Part shown: positions 1 to 11,033 of the stretch, piece by piece
Numbering within the stretch: the stretch's first letter is position 1
Layout of the letters: the number at the start of each line of letters is the position of its first letter
Source of the DNA: Notamacropus eugenii
Lineage: Eukaryota > Chordata > Mammalia > Diprotodontia > Macropodidae
NCBI RefSeq assembly: GCF_028372415.1
Contig: NC_092878.1
Coordinates: 27,510,903 to 27,574,902 of the forward strand
Direction of reading: 5' to 3'
Length of the DNA stretch: 64,000 nt
Translations under genes and position numbers: made by a program
Notes under the pieces: model-generated
The model's input: the letters and a program-made list of their open reading frames with translations, nothing else
Told to the model about the DNA's origin: nothing
The model's database searches: none

Positions 1-388
1 TAGCCCTAGATGGATAAGGCTTAGGAGTCAGTCAGTGAAAAGGCAAGGATTTGGGAGATAGATTGCAAATGGAGCATCCTATGGATCAACATCAGAAAGG
101 CCAGTCTCAGCAGAGATCTCAGTAAGGAGAAACCATGGGTCTGGTGTGAGTGGGAAAAGTAGAAGGATTGGAGGTAATGATCAAAAAGTAGAATTTCAAG
201 TTTTGGATCTTTTAGGTGATACCATCCCAAGAGACGGTGGGTTAGAAGAGGTCAAAGTGGATTTGAGTTTCATGATTCTTAGTCCAAAGACTTCATTCAT
301 CCAAACACTTCCTCACCTAATCTGTCCAGATTTCTCTCTCCCTCTTCCCCAATACCACGTCCTCAGCCCTAGTTAGGGTAAAGCCAGG
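1..388. other. No recognisable feature
   Basis: Mixed-composition DNA with short open frames on both strands and no family resemblance I can name. Confidence 0.5.
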
Positions 389-485
389 AGAAGCATGGAA
401 AAATTTCCATGAACTGCTCAGAATCAAGTAAGGAGAGCCAAGAAAACAATATACACAATGATCACACCAATGAGAATAGAAAAAA
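389..485 (+). mobile_element. L1 3'-end fragment
   Basis: Contains TTCCATGAACTG.TCAGAATCAAGTAAGGAGAGCCAAGAAAACAATATAC, close to the terminal L1 ORF2 stretch seen more clearly at 49430-49490, and ends in an A run at 481-489. Confidence 0.45.
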
Positions 486-489
486 AAAA

Positions 490-976
490 TGGTATATACG
501 ACTTATTTTCACTTCACTGGCCAAGTCCTTCCAAAAAAATGTCAATGGATGGAAACAGAGACAAAGCAGAGAAAAGTTTTAGCGTCAAGAAGGAATCTGA
601 AGGAACTTTCATCAAGCAATGGTAGAAGGACAAATGAAGTGCTGGACAAGTTGAGGAATTCTGGTAAGGAGCTTTCTAGATACCTGAAGGGGGTATCCTA
701 GAAAGGATAGCAAAGTTGTCCTAACTGCTTATGGGTTAGAATATATTCTTTTGTATTTTCTGTCGGGTGAAATAAAGCCTGTCCTATTTTTCCTGTGTTG
801 TTAACCCAAATGCTTTCTCAGAAGGGGTGTCTTCTTCTCTTTTTGTGGAGATCTAGAAATAATCTAAATTCTGATGTTCCCATGGAAAATCCTAGATAGG
901 GGCATGAATCAAAGAGAATATTTTGTAATATGCCTCTAACATGGAACCTGATCTATCTAAGGCTAAGAGTCTTTGG
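490..976. other. Unassigned sequence
   Basis: An open frame of 70 codons (489-701) has no recognisable domain. An AATAAA-type hexamer is at 770-776. Could be a decayed LTR or L1 tail; nothing decisive. Confidence 0.3.
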
Positions 977-984
977 TTCTAGGC

Positions 985-1185
985 CAGGGACAAGCAAACT
1001 GCAGCCTGCCTACCACCTGTTCTTGTATGGCCTACAGTCCACAAAGTAAGAATGGTTTGTATATTTTAAAATGTAACAAAACTTTATTTACAAATGTAAA
1101 AATCATTCTTAACTATTTGTCAGTAGCCCATAAAAACAGGTGGTAGACCAGATTTGGCTACTGGCTAGAAGTTTGCCCACCTCTG
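985..1185. mobile_element. hAT-type foldback MITE with 8-bp target duplication
   Basis: 201-bp element with imperfect inverted ends CAGGGACAAGCAAACT and CAGAGGTGGGCAAACT. It is flanked by TTCTAGGC (977-984) and TTCAAGGC (1186-1193), 7 of 8 bases alike, the target length of hAT elements. Inverted similarity extends far into the element (ACCACCTGT..TGTATGG facing CCCATAAAAACAGGTGGT). The ends resemble those of the hAT relic at 57046-58662. Confidence 0.7.
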
Positions 1186-1193
1186 TTCAAGGC

Positions 1194-1954
1194 CAGTGGT
1201 TATAATACTTGCACTAACTACTTCACAGGCTTATGGGGAATGTACTTTCCAAACCCTAAACTGCTATATTAATGTGAGTGTAATGTTCCCTCTTCATTAC
1301 TCCTCCCCCTAATTCTCAATGTAGGATTGAGTCCTTCAGGGGATAATTATTTCCAGTTCAAGGCACTCAGTAGCTCTGAAATCTTAAAATAATGCCAATA
1401 TTCAGGCAGTTGACATAATTAATTCAAAGTAAAGGAACATATTGATATGTCATTGCATGCACAGTAATAATACCATTTTCACCTGGGTGTACTCTCCCAC
1501 AAATATATACAGTCTGTGGGAAGAATAGGTACATACATAGAGCATACCAGTAGAGAGGCACACATAATGGAATACTGATGAATAAGGCAACTCATACCTC
1601 CAACACTGAAGAACCTAATGTCTTTTCTTTTTGTGCCTTCACGCCTGGGGCATAGTATCTCCGCTCAGGTGGGTTCCCTGGGCCTGCTCCTCTCAGCAAC
1701 TAAACTCTCTGAAGTCAGACTCTCTAGATTTTTGATCTCTGTTAGGCACAGTGTCAACTACTAGGTACATTATTTCACTGAAAGGTGACATTGCCAATGG
1801 TGGGAGTGCAAGGAGGAGGAAGAATCCCACCCCAGCTTCACTCCAAAAAACACTGAAGGAAAAGGTCAAAGAGTGATTCCCTCTCAAGAGCTAGATTTTT
1901 CCTTCCTAGCTACTCTTTTCTAAACTCTAAGGATAATTCCCATTTCAGAATTTC
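1194..1954. other. Unassigned intergenic sequence
   Basis: No repeat family or coding signal recognised. A minus-strand open frame of 64 codons (1693-1887) has no domain features. Confidence 0.5.
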
Positions 1955-2580
1955 TAATACTTCTTTAAAATAAATTTTTACCAATTTTTTTATCTCGCCC
2001 ACAATTTTCCCCAGTCCCCCTCCTCCCATATCCCGTAGAGCAAATAGGATTTTTGAGACAAAAAAAGAAAAAGGAAAATACCAGCATATTTCATCAATAC
2101 GTTGAAAAAAGTCTGTATAACTGTACACTTGTAGACCTCTCATCATTGCAGAGTGGTAAGGTGGGGGTGTCTTCTCATATCTCTAATAATTTTGCAACAT
2201 TCACTTTTAATAATTTTGAGTGTTTTTTCTATTCATGTTGTTGTAGTCATTGCACGTATTGTTTTCTTGGTTCTACAGAAGTTATGTAAATCTTTCATGC
2301 ATCTCTGTATCCATCATGGTCATTTCTTAACAACATAGTAATATTCCATTACTTTTATGATTTTACATATATGTACATATTCGTGTTGAATGGTAGCCAT
2401 CTCTAGGGAAGAGCAATTTGTTTATCCTTTTCCCATCTGATGGATACCTGACGTCTACTTTATTTTCAATTCTGTGCTATCACCAAAAATACTTCTATCA
2501 GTATTAAGTACACGTGGGACCTTCTTACGGCATAAATCTAAAGGAATCTGCTCTTGTCATGATTCTAGGGGTAACTCTGT
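1955..2580 (-). mobile_element. Degraded L1 3' end
   Basis: Contains the + strand signature of a reversed L1 3' end: a C/T-rich block (1997-2036), TTGCACGTATTGTTTTCTTGGTTCT, AGTAATATTCCATTAC (2338-2353), then the GATGGATACCTGACGTCTACTTTATTTTCAATTCT region. Confidence 0.65.
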
Positions 2581-3149
2581 GAGGTATGTGTCTAATACTA
2601 TAACTTATGAGCCCCCACTAGTATGCTTCCCATTAATAAACAGCCAGTAGAATAACTTTTTTAAAAAAGATATTTACTAAAATGGCATAATAAAAGTCAC
2701 AGAGTGTTCCCCCAAAATCCTGCAGAGTGTTTTCCTACAAATACAACTGATATCCATGTGAAAAATGGGCTCAGAGTACAATAGTAGTAATGTGAACATG
2801 TAGGATACACATGTAGCAAAATGTAACTCATCTGTTACTATATCATTCATCAGGGTACTTCTGGTACTAGAAGTCTTTTCTTTGTAAAATCTCATAATGT
2901 TCGATCTGTCTTGAACGTAGAATATTCCACTGATCTCAAGATATAGAACAAACGATGAACTCTCACCCCTGACTCAGCTCAACTTCTTCAGATGACTTTC
3001 TCCCCAAAATCTTCATAATGCCTTTCCCAGAAATAGTAGTTCGAAAAGGTGACTAGCTGGTGGATCCTGGGATTGCATCTGGTTATATAGATAATAAGGA
3101 AGGAGCCAGTAGATGGATAGAAATTGAAAATAAGGGAAAAGAGGATTCT

Positions 3150-3295
3150 TGAAGGGGAAAAGTCATAAGATCTGGGTTCCATTCCTACGTTGGACACTGA
3201 CTATCTGTGTGATCTTGGGCAAGTCACTTAACCTCTTTAGTTTCCTCATCTATAAAATCAGGTGATTAGATTATTAAATGGTCTCAGACAGCCTT
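3150..3295 (+). mobile_element. MIR-type SINE
   Basis: Has the MIR core ATCTGTGTGATCTTGGGCAAGTCACTTAACCTC followed by TTTCCTCATCTATAAAATCAGG, in forward orientation. Confidence 0.75.
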
Positions 3296-3957
3296 TCCAC
3301 TTTTAGAAACAGCACCCTGTCATCCTAAAATAATTTACTGTATGACATACATGAAAAACAATCATATGGACTTTGCTTTGAAGACTTCCAGTAAAGTTGA
3401 AACCTACTAACTTCCAAGGCAGTCTTTGGATAGTTTTAATTGGCAGGAAGTTTTTCTTTATATCAAACCTACATCTGCCTCATTGCAGGTTCTATTCTAT
3501 GACTTGCTTCCTCTCCACCCTATTAGGATCCACCAGAATGGTGCCATTTCTGCAAACTATGAGTCCGGCAGAATTGGGTTTTTAAAAATTTTTATTTCTT
3601 TCATTCTGAACTTAAGAAATAAAACAAGCATTTCTATAGTACAGTAGAATGGAGGAAAATGATTGTACATGAAACTGCAAATCTATTATATACAACTTGT
3701 TCTTCCTTTTAAATATATAGATAATAAATTGTTATATAACTTTCCTTTTTTCTTCCCTCCCCCCGCCCTAGAGATGGTTACCATTTGACACAAATATGTA
3801 TACATATATATGCATATATATATATACATACACATATATGTAAAATCATTCTATGCATTCTTCTATTTATCAGTTCTTCCCCTGGCTGTAGATAGCATCT
3901 TCCTTCATAGGCCTTTTGTAATCAGTTTTATTTATAGCAGTCAAAATGACTTGGCCG

Positions 3958-3975
3958 CTCTAAGTTGTTCTTAAA
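3958..3975. repeat. Target-site duplication of the HAL1 element (left copy)
   Basis: CTCTAAGTTGTTCTTAAA, identical to 6734-6751. In the element's orientation the site reads TTTT/AAGAAC, a normal L1-endonuclease target. The first C may belong to the element. Confidence 0.9.
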
Positions 3976-6733
3976 TTTATTTATTTATTTCACTTTTAAC
4001 ATTCATTTTCACAGAATTTTTGGGCTCCAAATTTTCTCCCCCCTTGTCCCCTCCCCCCACCCCAAAACACCAAGCATTCCAATTGCCCCCATCACCACTC
4101 CACTCTCTCCTCCATCATTCCTCTCTGCCTTTGTCTCCATCCTCTCCTCTGTCCTGTTGGGCCAAATAACTTTCTATACCCCTTTACCTGTATTTCTTAT
4201 TTCCTAGTGGCAAGAACAGTACTCGACAGTTGTTCCTAAAACTTTGAGTTCCAACTTCTTTTCCTCCCTCCCTCCCCACACCCTCTCTTTGGAAGGCAAG
4301 CAATTCAATATAGGCCAAATCTGTGTAGTTTTGCAAATGACTTCCATAATAGTTGTGTTGTATAAGACTAACTATATTTCCCTCCATCCTATCCTGCTTC
4401 CAATTACTTCTATTCTCTCTTTTGATCCTGTCCCTCCCTGTGAGTGTCGACCTCAAATTGTACTCTCCTCCCCATGCCCTCCCTTCCATCGTCCCCCCCC
4501 ACCCTGTTTATCCCCTTGTCCCCCACCTTCCTGTATTGTAAGATAGGTTTTCATACCAAAATGAGTGTGCATTTTATTCCTTCCTTTAGTGGAAAGTGAT
4601 GAGAGTAAACTTCGTGTTTTTCTCTCACCTCCCCTCTTTTCCCCCAAACTAAAAAAATCTTCTGCTTGCCTCTTTTATGAGAGATAATTTGCCCCATTCC
4701 ATTTCTCCCTTTCTCCTCCCATATATTTCTCTCTCACTGCTTGATTTCATTTTTTTTAAAGATATGATCCCATCCTATTCAATTCACTCTGTACACTCTG
4801 TCTCTATGAGTGTGTGCATGTGCATGTGTGTGTGTGTAATCCCACCAAGTACCCAGATACTGAATAGTTTCAAGAGTTACTAATATTGTCTTTCCATGTA
4901 GGGATGTAAACAGTTCAACTTTTATAAGTCCCTTATGACTTCTCTTTGCTCTTTACCTTTTCATGCTTCTCTTCATTCTTGTGTTTGAAAGTCAAATTTT
5001 CTTTTTAGCTCTGGTCTTTTCATCAAGAATGCTTGAAAGTCCTCTATTTCATTGAAAGACCAATTTTTCCCCTGAAGTATTATACTCAGTTTTGCTGGGT
5101 AGGTGATTCTTGGTTTTAGTCCTAGTTCCTTTGACTTCTGGAATATCCTATTCCATGCCCTTCGATCCCTTAATGTAGAAGCTGCTAGATCTTGTGTTAT
5201 CCTGATTGTATTTCCACAATACTTGAATTCTTTCTTTCTAGCTGCTTGCAATATTTTCTCCTTGACCTGGGAATTCTGGAATTTGGCCACAATATTCCTA
5301 GGAGTTTCTCTTTTTGGATCTTTTTCAGGCGGTGATCGGTGGATTCTTTCAATATTTATTTTGCCCTCTGGTTCTAGAATATCAGGGCAGTTTTCCTTGA
5401 TAATTTCATGAAAGATGATGTCTAGGCTCTTTTTTTGATCATGGCTTTCAGGTAGGCCCATAATTTTTAAATTGTCTCTCCTGGATCTATTTTCCAGGTC
5501 AGTTGTTTTTCCAATGAGATATTTCACATGATCTTCCATTTTTTCATTCTTTTGGTTTTGTTTTGTGATTTCTTGGTTTCTCATAAAGTCATTAGCCTCC
5601 ATCTGTTCCATTCTAATTTTGAAAGAACTATTTTCTTCAGTGAGCTTTTGAATCTCCTTTTCCATTTGGCTGATTCTGCTTTTGAAAGCATTCTTCTCCT
5701 CATTGGCTTCTTGAACCTCCTTTGCCAATTGAGTTAGCCTATTTTTCAGGGTGTTATTTTCTTCAGCATTTTTTTGGGTCTCCTTTAGCAGGGTGCTGAT
5801 CTGTTGTTCATACTTTGCTTGCAAGTCTTTTATTGCTCTTCCCAGTTTTTCCTCCACCTCTCTAACATAATTTTGAAAAATTTTTGAGCTCTTTATAACC
5901 TTTTCCCAGAACTGATCCCATTGAGTGGGCTGGGATGTAGAAGCACTGACTTCCGTGTCTTCCCCTGATGGTGAGCACCGCTCTTCCTCATCAGAAAGGA
6001 GGGGAGGAGAAACCTGCTCACCAAGAAAGTAACCCTCTATAGTCTTGGTTTTTTTCCCTTTTCTGGGCATTTTCCCAGCCAGTGACTTGACCTCTGAATA
6101 TTCTCCTCACACCCACCTCGCCTCCAGATCCTCCCAGCCAGTGCTTGGGGTCTGAGACTCAAATGCTGCTTCCCAGCCTCAGGGCTTTGGGTGGGGGCAG
6201 GGCTGCTATTCAGTGTGAGATTAAGTTCAGGTGCTCAGGTGGGGGCAGGGCCGCCTCATGGGCTCAGTTCCCTCAGGGGGTTTATGCAGAGACCTTCAAC
6301 AATGGATCCAGGCTCCTGCCTGCTTGGGGAGCCTTGGTCTGCTCCCGCCTCTGCTGTTGCCTCCCGAGGGGGCCTGAGTATGGGGGCACCCCACTCCCCT
6401 CTCGACCCACCAAAGAGACCTTCTCACTGACCCCCGTCACCTGTGGGTGGAGGGACCCGCGCGGCCACTGGAGATCCCGTTCCTGAAGTCCGCTCGGATC
6501 TGCTCCTCTCGGTGCCGGCAGGGCTGGGCTGGGCTCCGAGTCCGCAGCGTGACGGACCTTTTGTGAGAGGTTTGCAGGTCCCTCTGGAACAGAAATCTTA
6601 TCCGCTCTGCTGTTATGTGGCTTCTCCTGCTCCCGAATTTATTGGCAGCTCTTTACTACAGATATTTCATGGGCTGTGGGTTCGGAGCTAGCGTATTTGT
6701 GTGTTTCTACTCCACCATCTTGGCTCCGCCCCC
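3976..6733 (-). mobile_element. Full-length HAL1-like (half-L1) retrotransposon
   Basis: Read on the minus strand, the element starts at 6733 with GGGGGCGGAGCCAAGATGG, the classical L1 5' end. It has a GC-rich 5' UTR of about 660 bases (6071-6733), an intact ORF1 (6070-4973) and about 1 kb of 3' sequence. The 3' part has purine-rich blocks (C-rich on the + strand at 4035-4100 and 4440-4540), a TG repeat (4808-4838) and an A-rich AATAAATAAAT-type tail. There is no trace of the endonuclease or reverse transcriptase of ORF2 (about 3.8 kb in L1), which is the definition of HAL1. It is flanked by an 18-bp direct repeat, 3958-3975 and 6734-6751, identical in both copies. Such elements depend on L1 ORF2 protein supplied in trans. 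Confidence 0.85.
4973..6070 (-). CDS. L1/HAL1 ORF1 protein, intact, 365 aa
   Basis: RNA-binding chaperone of L1-type retrotransposons, which trimerises and coats element RNA in cytoplasmic particles. Visible parts: basic start MPRKGKK; acidic low-complexity stretch (about 25-45); long coiled coil of Lys/Glu heptads (about 62-190); RRM-like region beginning ENRSRRDNLKIMGLPE (193-208); conserved ERIHR (241-245) and RNIVAKF (258-264); C-terminal domain with RITQDLAASTL (290-300) and YPAKLSI (324-330). Human L1 ORF1p is 338 residues, so the size is normal. There are no stops or frameshifts, unlike every other L1 piece here. Its 5' UTR is the presumed promoter. Confidence 0.9.
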   Translation of the reverse strand: MPRKGKKTKTIEGYFLGEQVSPPLLSDEEERCSPSGEDTEVSASTSQPTQWDQFWEKVIKSSKIFQNYVREVEEKLGRAIKDLQAKYEQQISTLLKETQKNAEENNTLKNRLTQLAKEVQEANEEKNAFKSRISQMEKEIQKLTEENSSFKIRMEQMEANDFMRNQEITKQNQKNEKMEDHVKYLIGKTTDLENRSRRDNLKIMGLPESHDQKKSLDIIFHEIIKENCPDILEPEGKINIERIHRSPPEKDPKRETPRNIVAKFQNSQVKEKILQAARKKEFKYCGNTIRITQDLAASTLRDRRAWNRIFQKSKELGLKPRITYPAKLSIILQGKNWSFNEIEDFQAFLMKRPELKRKFDFQTQE

Positions 6734-6751
6734 CTCTAAGTTGTTCTTAAA
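6734..6751. repeat. Target-site duplication of the HAL1 element (right copy)
   Basis: Identical 18-mer next to the 5' end of the element. Perfect identity suggests a fairly recent insertion. Confidence 0.9.
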
Positions 6752-7479
6752 ACAGTATTACTGCTACTATACAACTTTCTCCTGGTTCTGCTCCTTTAGC
6801 TCTTCATTATTTCATGCAAGTCTATCCATGTTTTTCTAAGATCATCAAGTTCACCATTTCTCATAGCACAGTAGTATTCCATCACAATCCTATACCACAA
6901 CTTGTTCGGCCATTCCTCAGTGTTTAAATAGAGAAAGTGTTGAAACTACAAAATTAGAAACAAAGATGAAACAGCAACCACCATCAATAGGCAAGGGCAT
7001 CACAAGCAGACAGTAAAGTAAAGGAACAAAAATGTAGTCGACCCAAAAGACCTCTGTGAAAACATACCCACTTAGTGAAAAAAGACATTAATGCCATCAG
7101 TAGCAGTCCTAACAGTGAGAATATATGAAAAATAGTAGTAAATAATTGTGTGTCATGACAATAAGTTAAAACTTGTAGGCACTTAGGCATAAGAAGACCT
7201 CACATAGGGATGAAAATTTCTTAGGTTTGGACATATTCTAGGATAAACAAATTAGAGAATCTAAATGAAGCTATAGTGTTTTTAACAGTGTACTGATGCT
7301 TAATTTCAAAAATTCATCAAGTAGGTCCTCATATAATGGGGATCACCTCTATTGTGGAAGACAGAAGTAGTTAACGCCTGATCTCATGATCTCAAAAAGT
7401 AGTTTTCATTTACAAAAACCTTAATACTGTAAATACTAAGATATTCATGTTTCTCTTAACACTAAAAATAATGACCCAC

Positions 7480-7695
7480 ATTCATTGAATGCTTTAAGGT
7501 TTAAGAAATGCTCTTACCCCTTAACCCCCGTAGCAACTCTGTAATACAAGTGTTATTAGCCCAATTTTTCAGAAGAAGGAACTGAGGCTCAGAAAAGTTA
7601 AGGAGCTTGTCCATGAACACATAGATAATAAATGCTGTATCAGCAATTCGAATCTAGGTCTCCTAATGTCAAGGCTAGTGCTCTATTAGTCAGTC
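7480..7695 (-). mobile_element. MIR-type SINE
   Basis: Reverse-orientation MIR: AACTCTGTAATACAAG, AGAAGGAACTGAGGCTCAGAAAAG, CGAATCTAGGTCTCC and GCTAGTGCTCTATTAG appear in the expected order. Confidence 0.75.
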
Positions 7696-7829
7696 ACATT
7701 GAAGAAACTCAATATGTAAAATGTAAAGATTAAGTTGGAAATTATTTTTGTAAACTCTTCTCTTTTGGGGGGCAGTAAGAATCACCTTTGTGATGTCATT
7801 GGTATAGATAGTTCCTTTTATGCAATTAA

Positions 7830-8258
7830 TACTCTTTTTAAAAATTTTATTTTTATTTATTTCATTCAATATTTCCAAATTATATGTAAAAAAGTGTAAC
7901 AATCGTTTCTTAAAATTTCAAGTGACAAATTTTCTCCCTTCCACCCATTCCTACCCAATCCTTGAAATGGCAAACAATTTTCTATTGATTATACATGTGA
8001 AATCACACAAAACATTTTATATTAGTTATGTTGCAAAAGGAAACACAAAACAAGACAATAAGCAAAGTTTTTAAAAAGAAAAAAGTTTTTTAAAAGTATG
8101 CTTCAATCTGCATTCAGAATTCATCATTTTTCTTTCTGGAGGTCGATAACATTTTTTTATCATGGGTTCCTGTGGAATTTTCTTGGATCACTGTCTTGAT
8201 CAGAGTAGCTAAGTCTTTCACAGTTAATCATCCTTACAATATTGCTGTAACTGCAATT
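7830..8258 (-). mobile_element. L1 3' UTR fragment followed by SINE remnant to about 8385
   Basis: TTTATTTATTTCATTCAATATTTCC, then a run ending in AAGTATGCTTCAATCTGCATTCAGA; the same unit recurs at 26890-26930, marking a shared L1 3' UTR. A reversed SINE core (TTACTTGCCCAGGGTCATACAG) follows at 8262-8385. Confidence 0.65.
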
Positions 8259-8399
8259 TATACTTTTACAGAGTTGCCCAAAGTACTGAGATTAAATTAC
8301 TTGCCCAGGGTCATACAGTGAGTTTGTATCAGGGGTGAGATTTAAACCCGAGTTTTCCTGTCTTGGGCCAGCTCTCTATTGAGAGACAGGTGGTGCTCA

Positions 8400-9310
8400 A
8401 AGACTTCTAGTTTAGATGTTTTCAAGACTCCTAGAATCCCCCTGGCCCTGCTGCCAGCCTGGTCCAACCCTGCTGGGAGAGGCTAAAAATAGTGACTGGA
8501 GAATGCAGTTTCTCTCATTTATGCCCCCCTCCCCCCAAAAGAGCTGTAGTTTGTGCAAAAGGGTAGCATATAGCAGAGGGGAAAGTGAGAAACATCTTGG
8601 CCCTGGGAACTGTTCCCAAAATACTACATCAGCCTTTCATTTCTGTCTTTAAAGAAATAGTAACGTGTCACAGAATGGTCCTTAATAGTTGTTATATCAG
8701 GGGCTGTGTAGGAGAGTGGGATGAGGCAAGAAATAGGAAAATGCAAATCAAAAACTAAAATATGATAAGGGAAGGGATACAACAAAGGAAGTTCATGGAC
8801 AACTTGAATTTTTTCCTTTAAGAATGACCTGTTCATCAGCTGAAAGACTGAACAACAAAAATCCTTTGACTATTTATCTCTTGGGGTATGGCTCTTGTTT
8901 TTATATTTGAATCAATTCCTTATGTATCTAGGTCTTATATAAAGGTCTAGAGAAATTAACTGAAAAATTTTTTTTTCTTCTAATTAATGGTAACAGAGGT
9001 AGAGTGCTGAGAAAAATAGTAGAGAATATAAAGAAAGGCATAAAATGTAATGTTGGTAGAAGCAGGCTATTTAGAGTGCTATTATATAAATCTTACATAT
9101 TATATTATACATTATATTATTTCAAATCATATATTATATTACATAAATATTAAGCGTTGATATCATTTGCATCTCCTGGGGTACCTTTCATCCAGGGAAT
9201 TGTCGTTTAGCTTACCAGAAGCTGAAATTCAGTTTAATGGGTTTTACCAGAGGTTAAACTTAGTGAACTGATTCCTGATGTAGGCTGGTGGAACTAAGTC
9301 TCTTCTACCA
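8400..9310. other. Unassigned sequence with AT-rich TATATTA cluster
   Basis: No gene or repeat named. 9080-9150 is a cluster of TATATTA/ATTATA units. Confidence 0.4.
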
Positions 9311-9326
9311 GAGGGGAAGAAAGGGA

Positions 9327-10204
9327 TGGGTAAGATATACATAGAAACAAATTAATGACTGATGAATCCAAATTCAACCAACCTCCATATTTGTTTGTTT
9401 TTTAAATTCAGTCTATTCATGTGTATTCAGGGCAATGTATTCTAATGCATAGATGGTTTCTCTCTGAGAGACCTAGGAGAAAGAAATAATGCTAAGAAGC
9501 TTGCTTTCAAGCAGAGTAGAGATGATGTGGATTAGGAATACCTTGGAGAGACAATAGAAGATTCATGGACATTTTTTGACCAGTACTGGTTGACTAACTA
9601 TGTTTCGAAGAAGAGGCTTGCTGATTGTCCAGAGGAACATTGGGCTTTAACTATATATCTTTTGCCTCACTGATAACTCACTTACACTGTCCAGTGAGAG
9701 ACAATACTTTAAGAGGAGTATGGCCCTGCCCTATGAAAAAGTCTTGATCATTGGCCCCTCCTTGTTCTTTTCTCTTTTAGGTAAAGGTGATTAGAACCTC
9801 TGACCTTATGATTTTGAAGGGTCAGGAAGGTGCTCCAATGTCCTAGACCACCAGAAACTGGTCTCTAGAGGCAATGTAACATTAACGTCCTGAGGAACAA
9901 GGAGTGATCTTTGGGATCCCACCCCAGTAGTGACTGAGATAAGGACTCATCTGTCAGAGATTTTGCCTTTGAAGGTGATGGGACTAATGTTATGTAGGAA
10001 CTGAGCTAAGTTTTGAGCCTACTAACCAAACTGAGGGGGTATAAAATGATGTATGTCCCTAAAATGTAAGAATAAAATGTCTTTCTTTGTTCGTACTATA
10101 TATCTTTGAAGTAAATATACTGCTATAAAAGATAATTGACTTGAAGTGGTTAAATGAAGCTGGGGTACTAGTCACCAACATCTAATAGTATGGAGGGACA
10201 CATC
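9327..10204 (+). mobile_element. Candidate solo LTR of an endogenous retrovirus
   Basis: A TATA-like GGTATAAAATG (10037-10047) lies about 30 bases before AATAAA (10072-10077), the tight TATA/poly(A) spacing typical of retroviral LTRs. A polypurine tract (about 9311-9326) is followed by TG at 9327. The 3' end is tentatively the CA before TCTGGTGGGGGCTC, which is loosely like a proline-tRNA primer site. A purine tract on one side and a primer-site-like stretch on the other of a single LTR is unusual, so one boundary is probably wrong. No retroviral coding sequence is seen. Confidence 0.3.
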
Positions 10205-10318
10205 TGGTGGGGGCTCAGATTGATGGCAGTAGGGAAGAGCCACCTCACAAAACACCTTAGAGTAACTTAGAATATTGAGGAATTGAAGTACTAGCCTACC
10301 TCTGGGAAGGTGAGCCAG

Positions 10319-10408
10319 AGTGTGTGTATATATAACATATGTGTATATATATTATATATGTATATATATACATGTACACATATATACATGTACATATATA
10401 TATATAGT
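10319..10408. repeat. AT/GTAT microsatellite
   Basis: Alternating TATATA, GTGTATATAT and ACATGTACA units over about 90 bases. Confidence 0.9.
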
Positions 10409-11033
10409 GAATTCCAAGGTGGCTTACATCTTTTATTCTGGATTAGACCATTTGTTAAAAAAAAAAAAATCTCTACCATGCTTTATTCTCCTATGTATAA
10501 ACTCATCAAACTCCTTAGCCAGTCTAACCATCTCAGGCCACTCATAATAAGTTTGTAATTCTGGACAAGACTGGTTTTTTAGGACTGTCACATATTCTGC
10601 ATGACTTCTCAGAAGCAGAAACCAACATTGAGACCTGTTGGTAGTGAAATGGAGTGAATACATGTTTCCTTATGTCTTTTTGGGTGTTTATCACAGAGTG
10701 GTTTGGGCACTATTGATAAACCGCATATTTAGATCAACTGATTGTTGGACTCTCTATTACTTGAAGTCTCAGATTAGACTAGCAGAATTCTCGGTAACCA
10801 AACTCAGAAAGATTGAATTACAAACGCGGATGTCAGATTTGTTTTTTATTATACTTTGAAATAAAACTATCAAGTAGACCAGATTGGCCAATTAGACAAA
10901 CATTGATATCAATCAGTGTAATCACTTTTCTAGTACATTACCTGAAAAAAAATTAAATTCTTGTTTATTTACAGAGAAGAGTGCTGTATTATCTTTCAAC
11001 TTTGAAGGTATGCTGCTAAAATTGGACATTGTA
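10409..11033. other. Unassigned sequence
   Basis: Short open frames on both strands, no recognised family. Confidence 0.45.

Larger units (their letters stand above)
3580..6925 (-). mobile_element. Older L1 3' end, split by the HAL1 insertion
   Basis: 3580-3957 and 6752-6925 together read as one minus-strand marsupial-type L1 3' end. It has an A-rich tail (T-rich on +), a segment at 3725-3845 with a TATATGCA microsatellite, and the stretch whose reverse complement is GGAATGGCCGAACAAGTTGTGG (6893-6914). The two halves join exactly at the HAL1 target site. Confidence 0.75.

Noticed and set aside
3777..3845. TATATGCATATA tract as an origin or attachment site
   Set aside because: Microsatellite inside an L1 3' UTR.
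4184..4546. Pro/Ser/Leu-rich open frames on both strands
   Set aside because: They lie in the polypurine/polypyrimidine 3' UTR of the HAL1 element.
5103..5737. + strand open frames of 69-102 codons
   Set aside because: Antisense shadows of the HAL1 ORF1.
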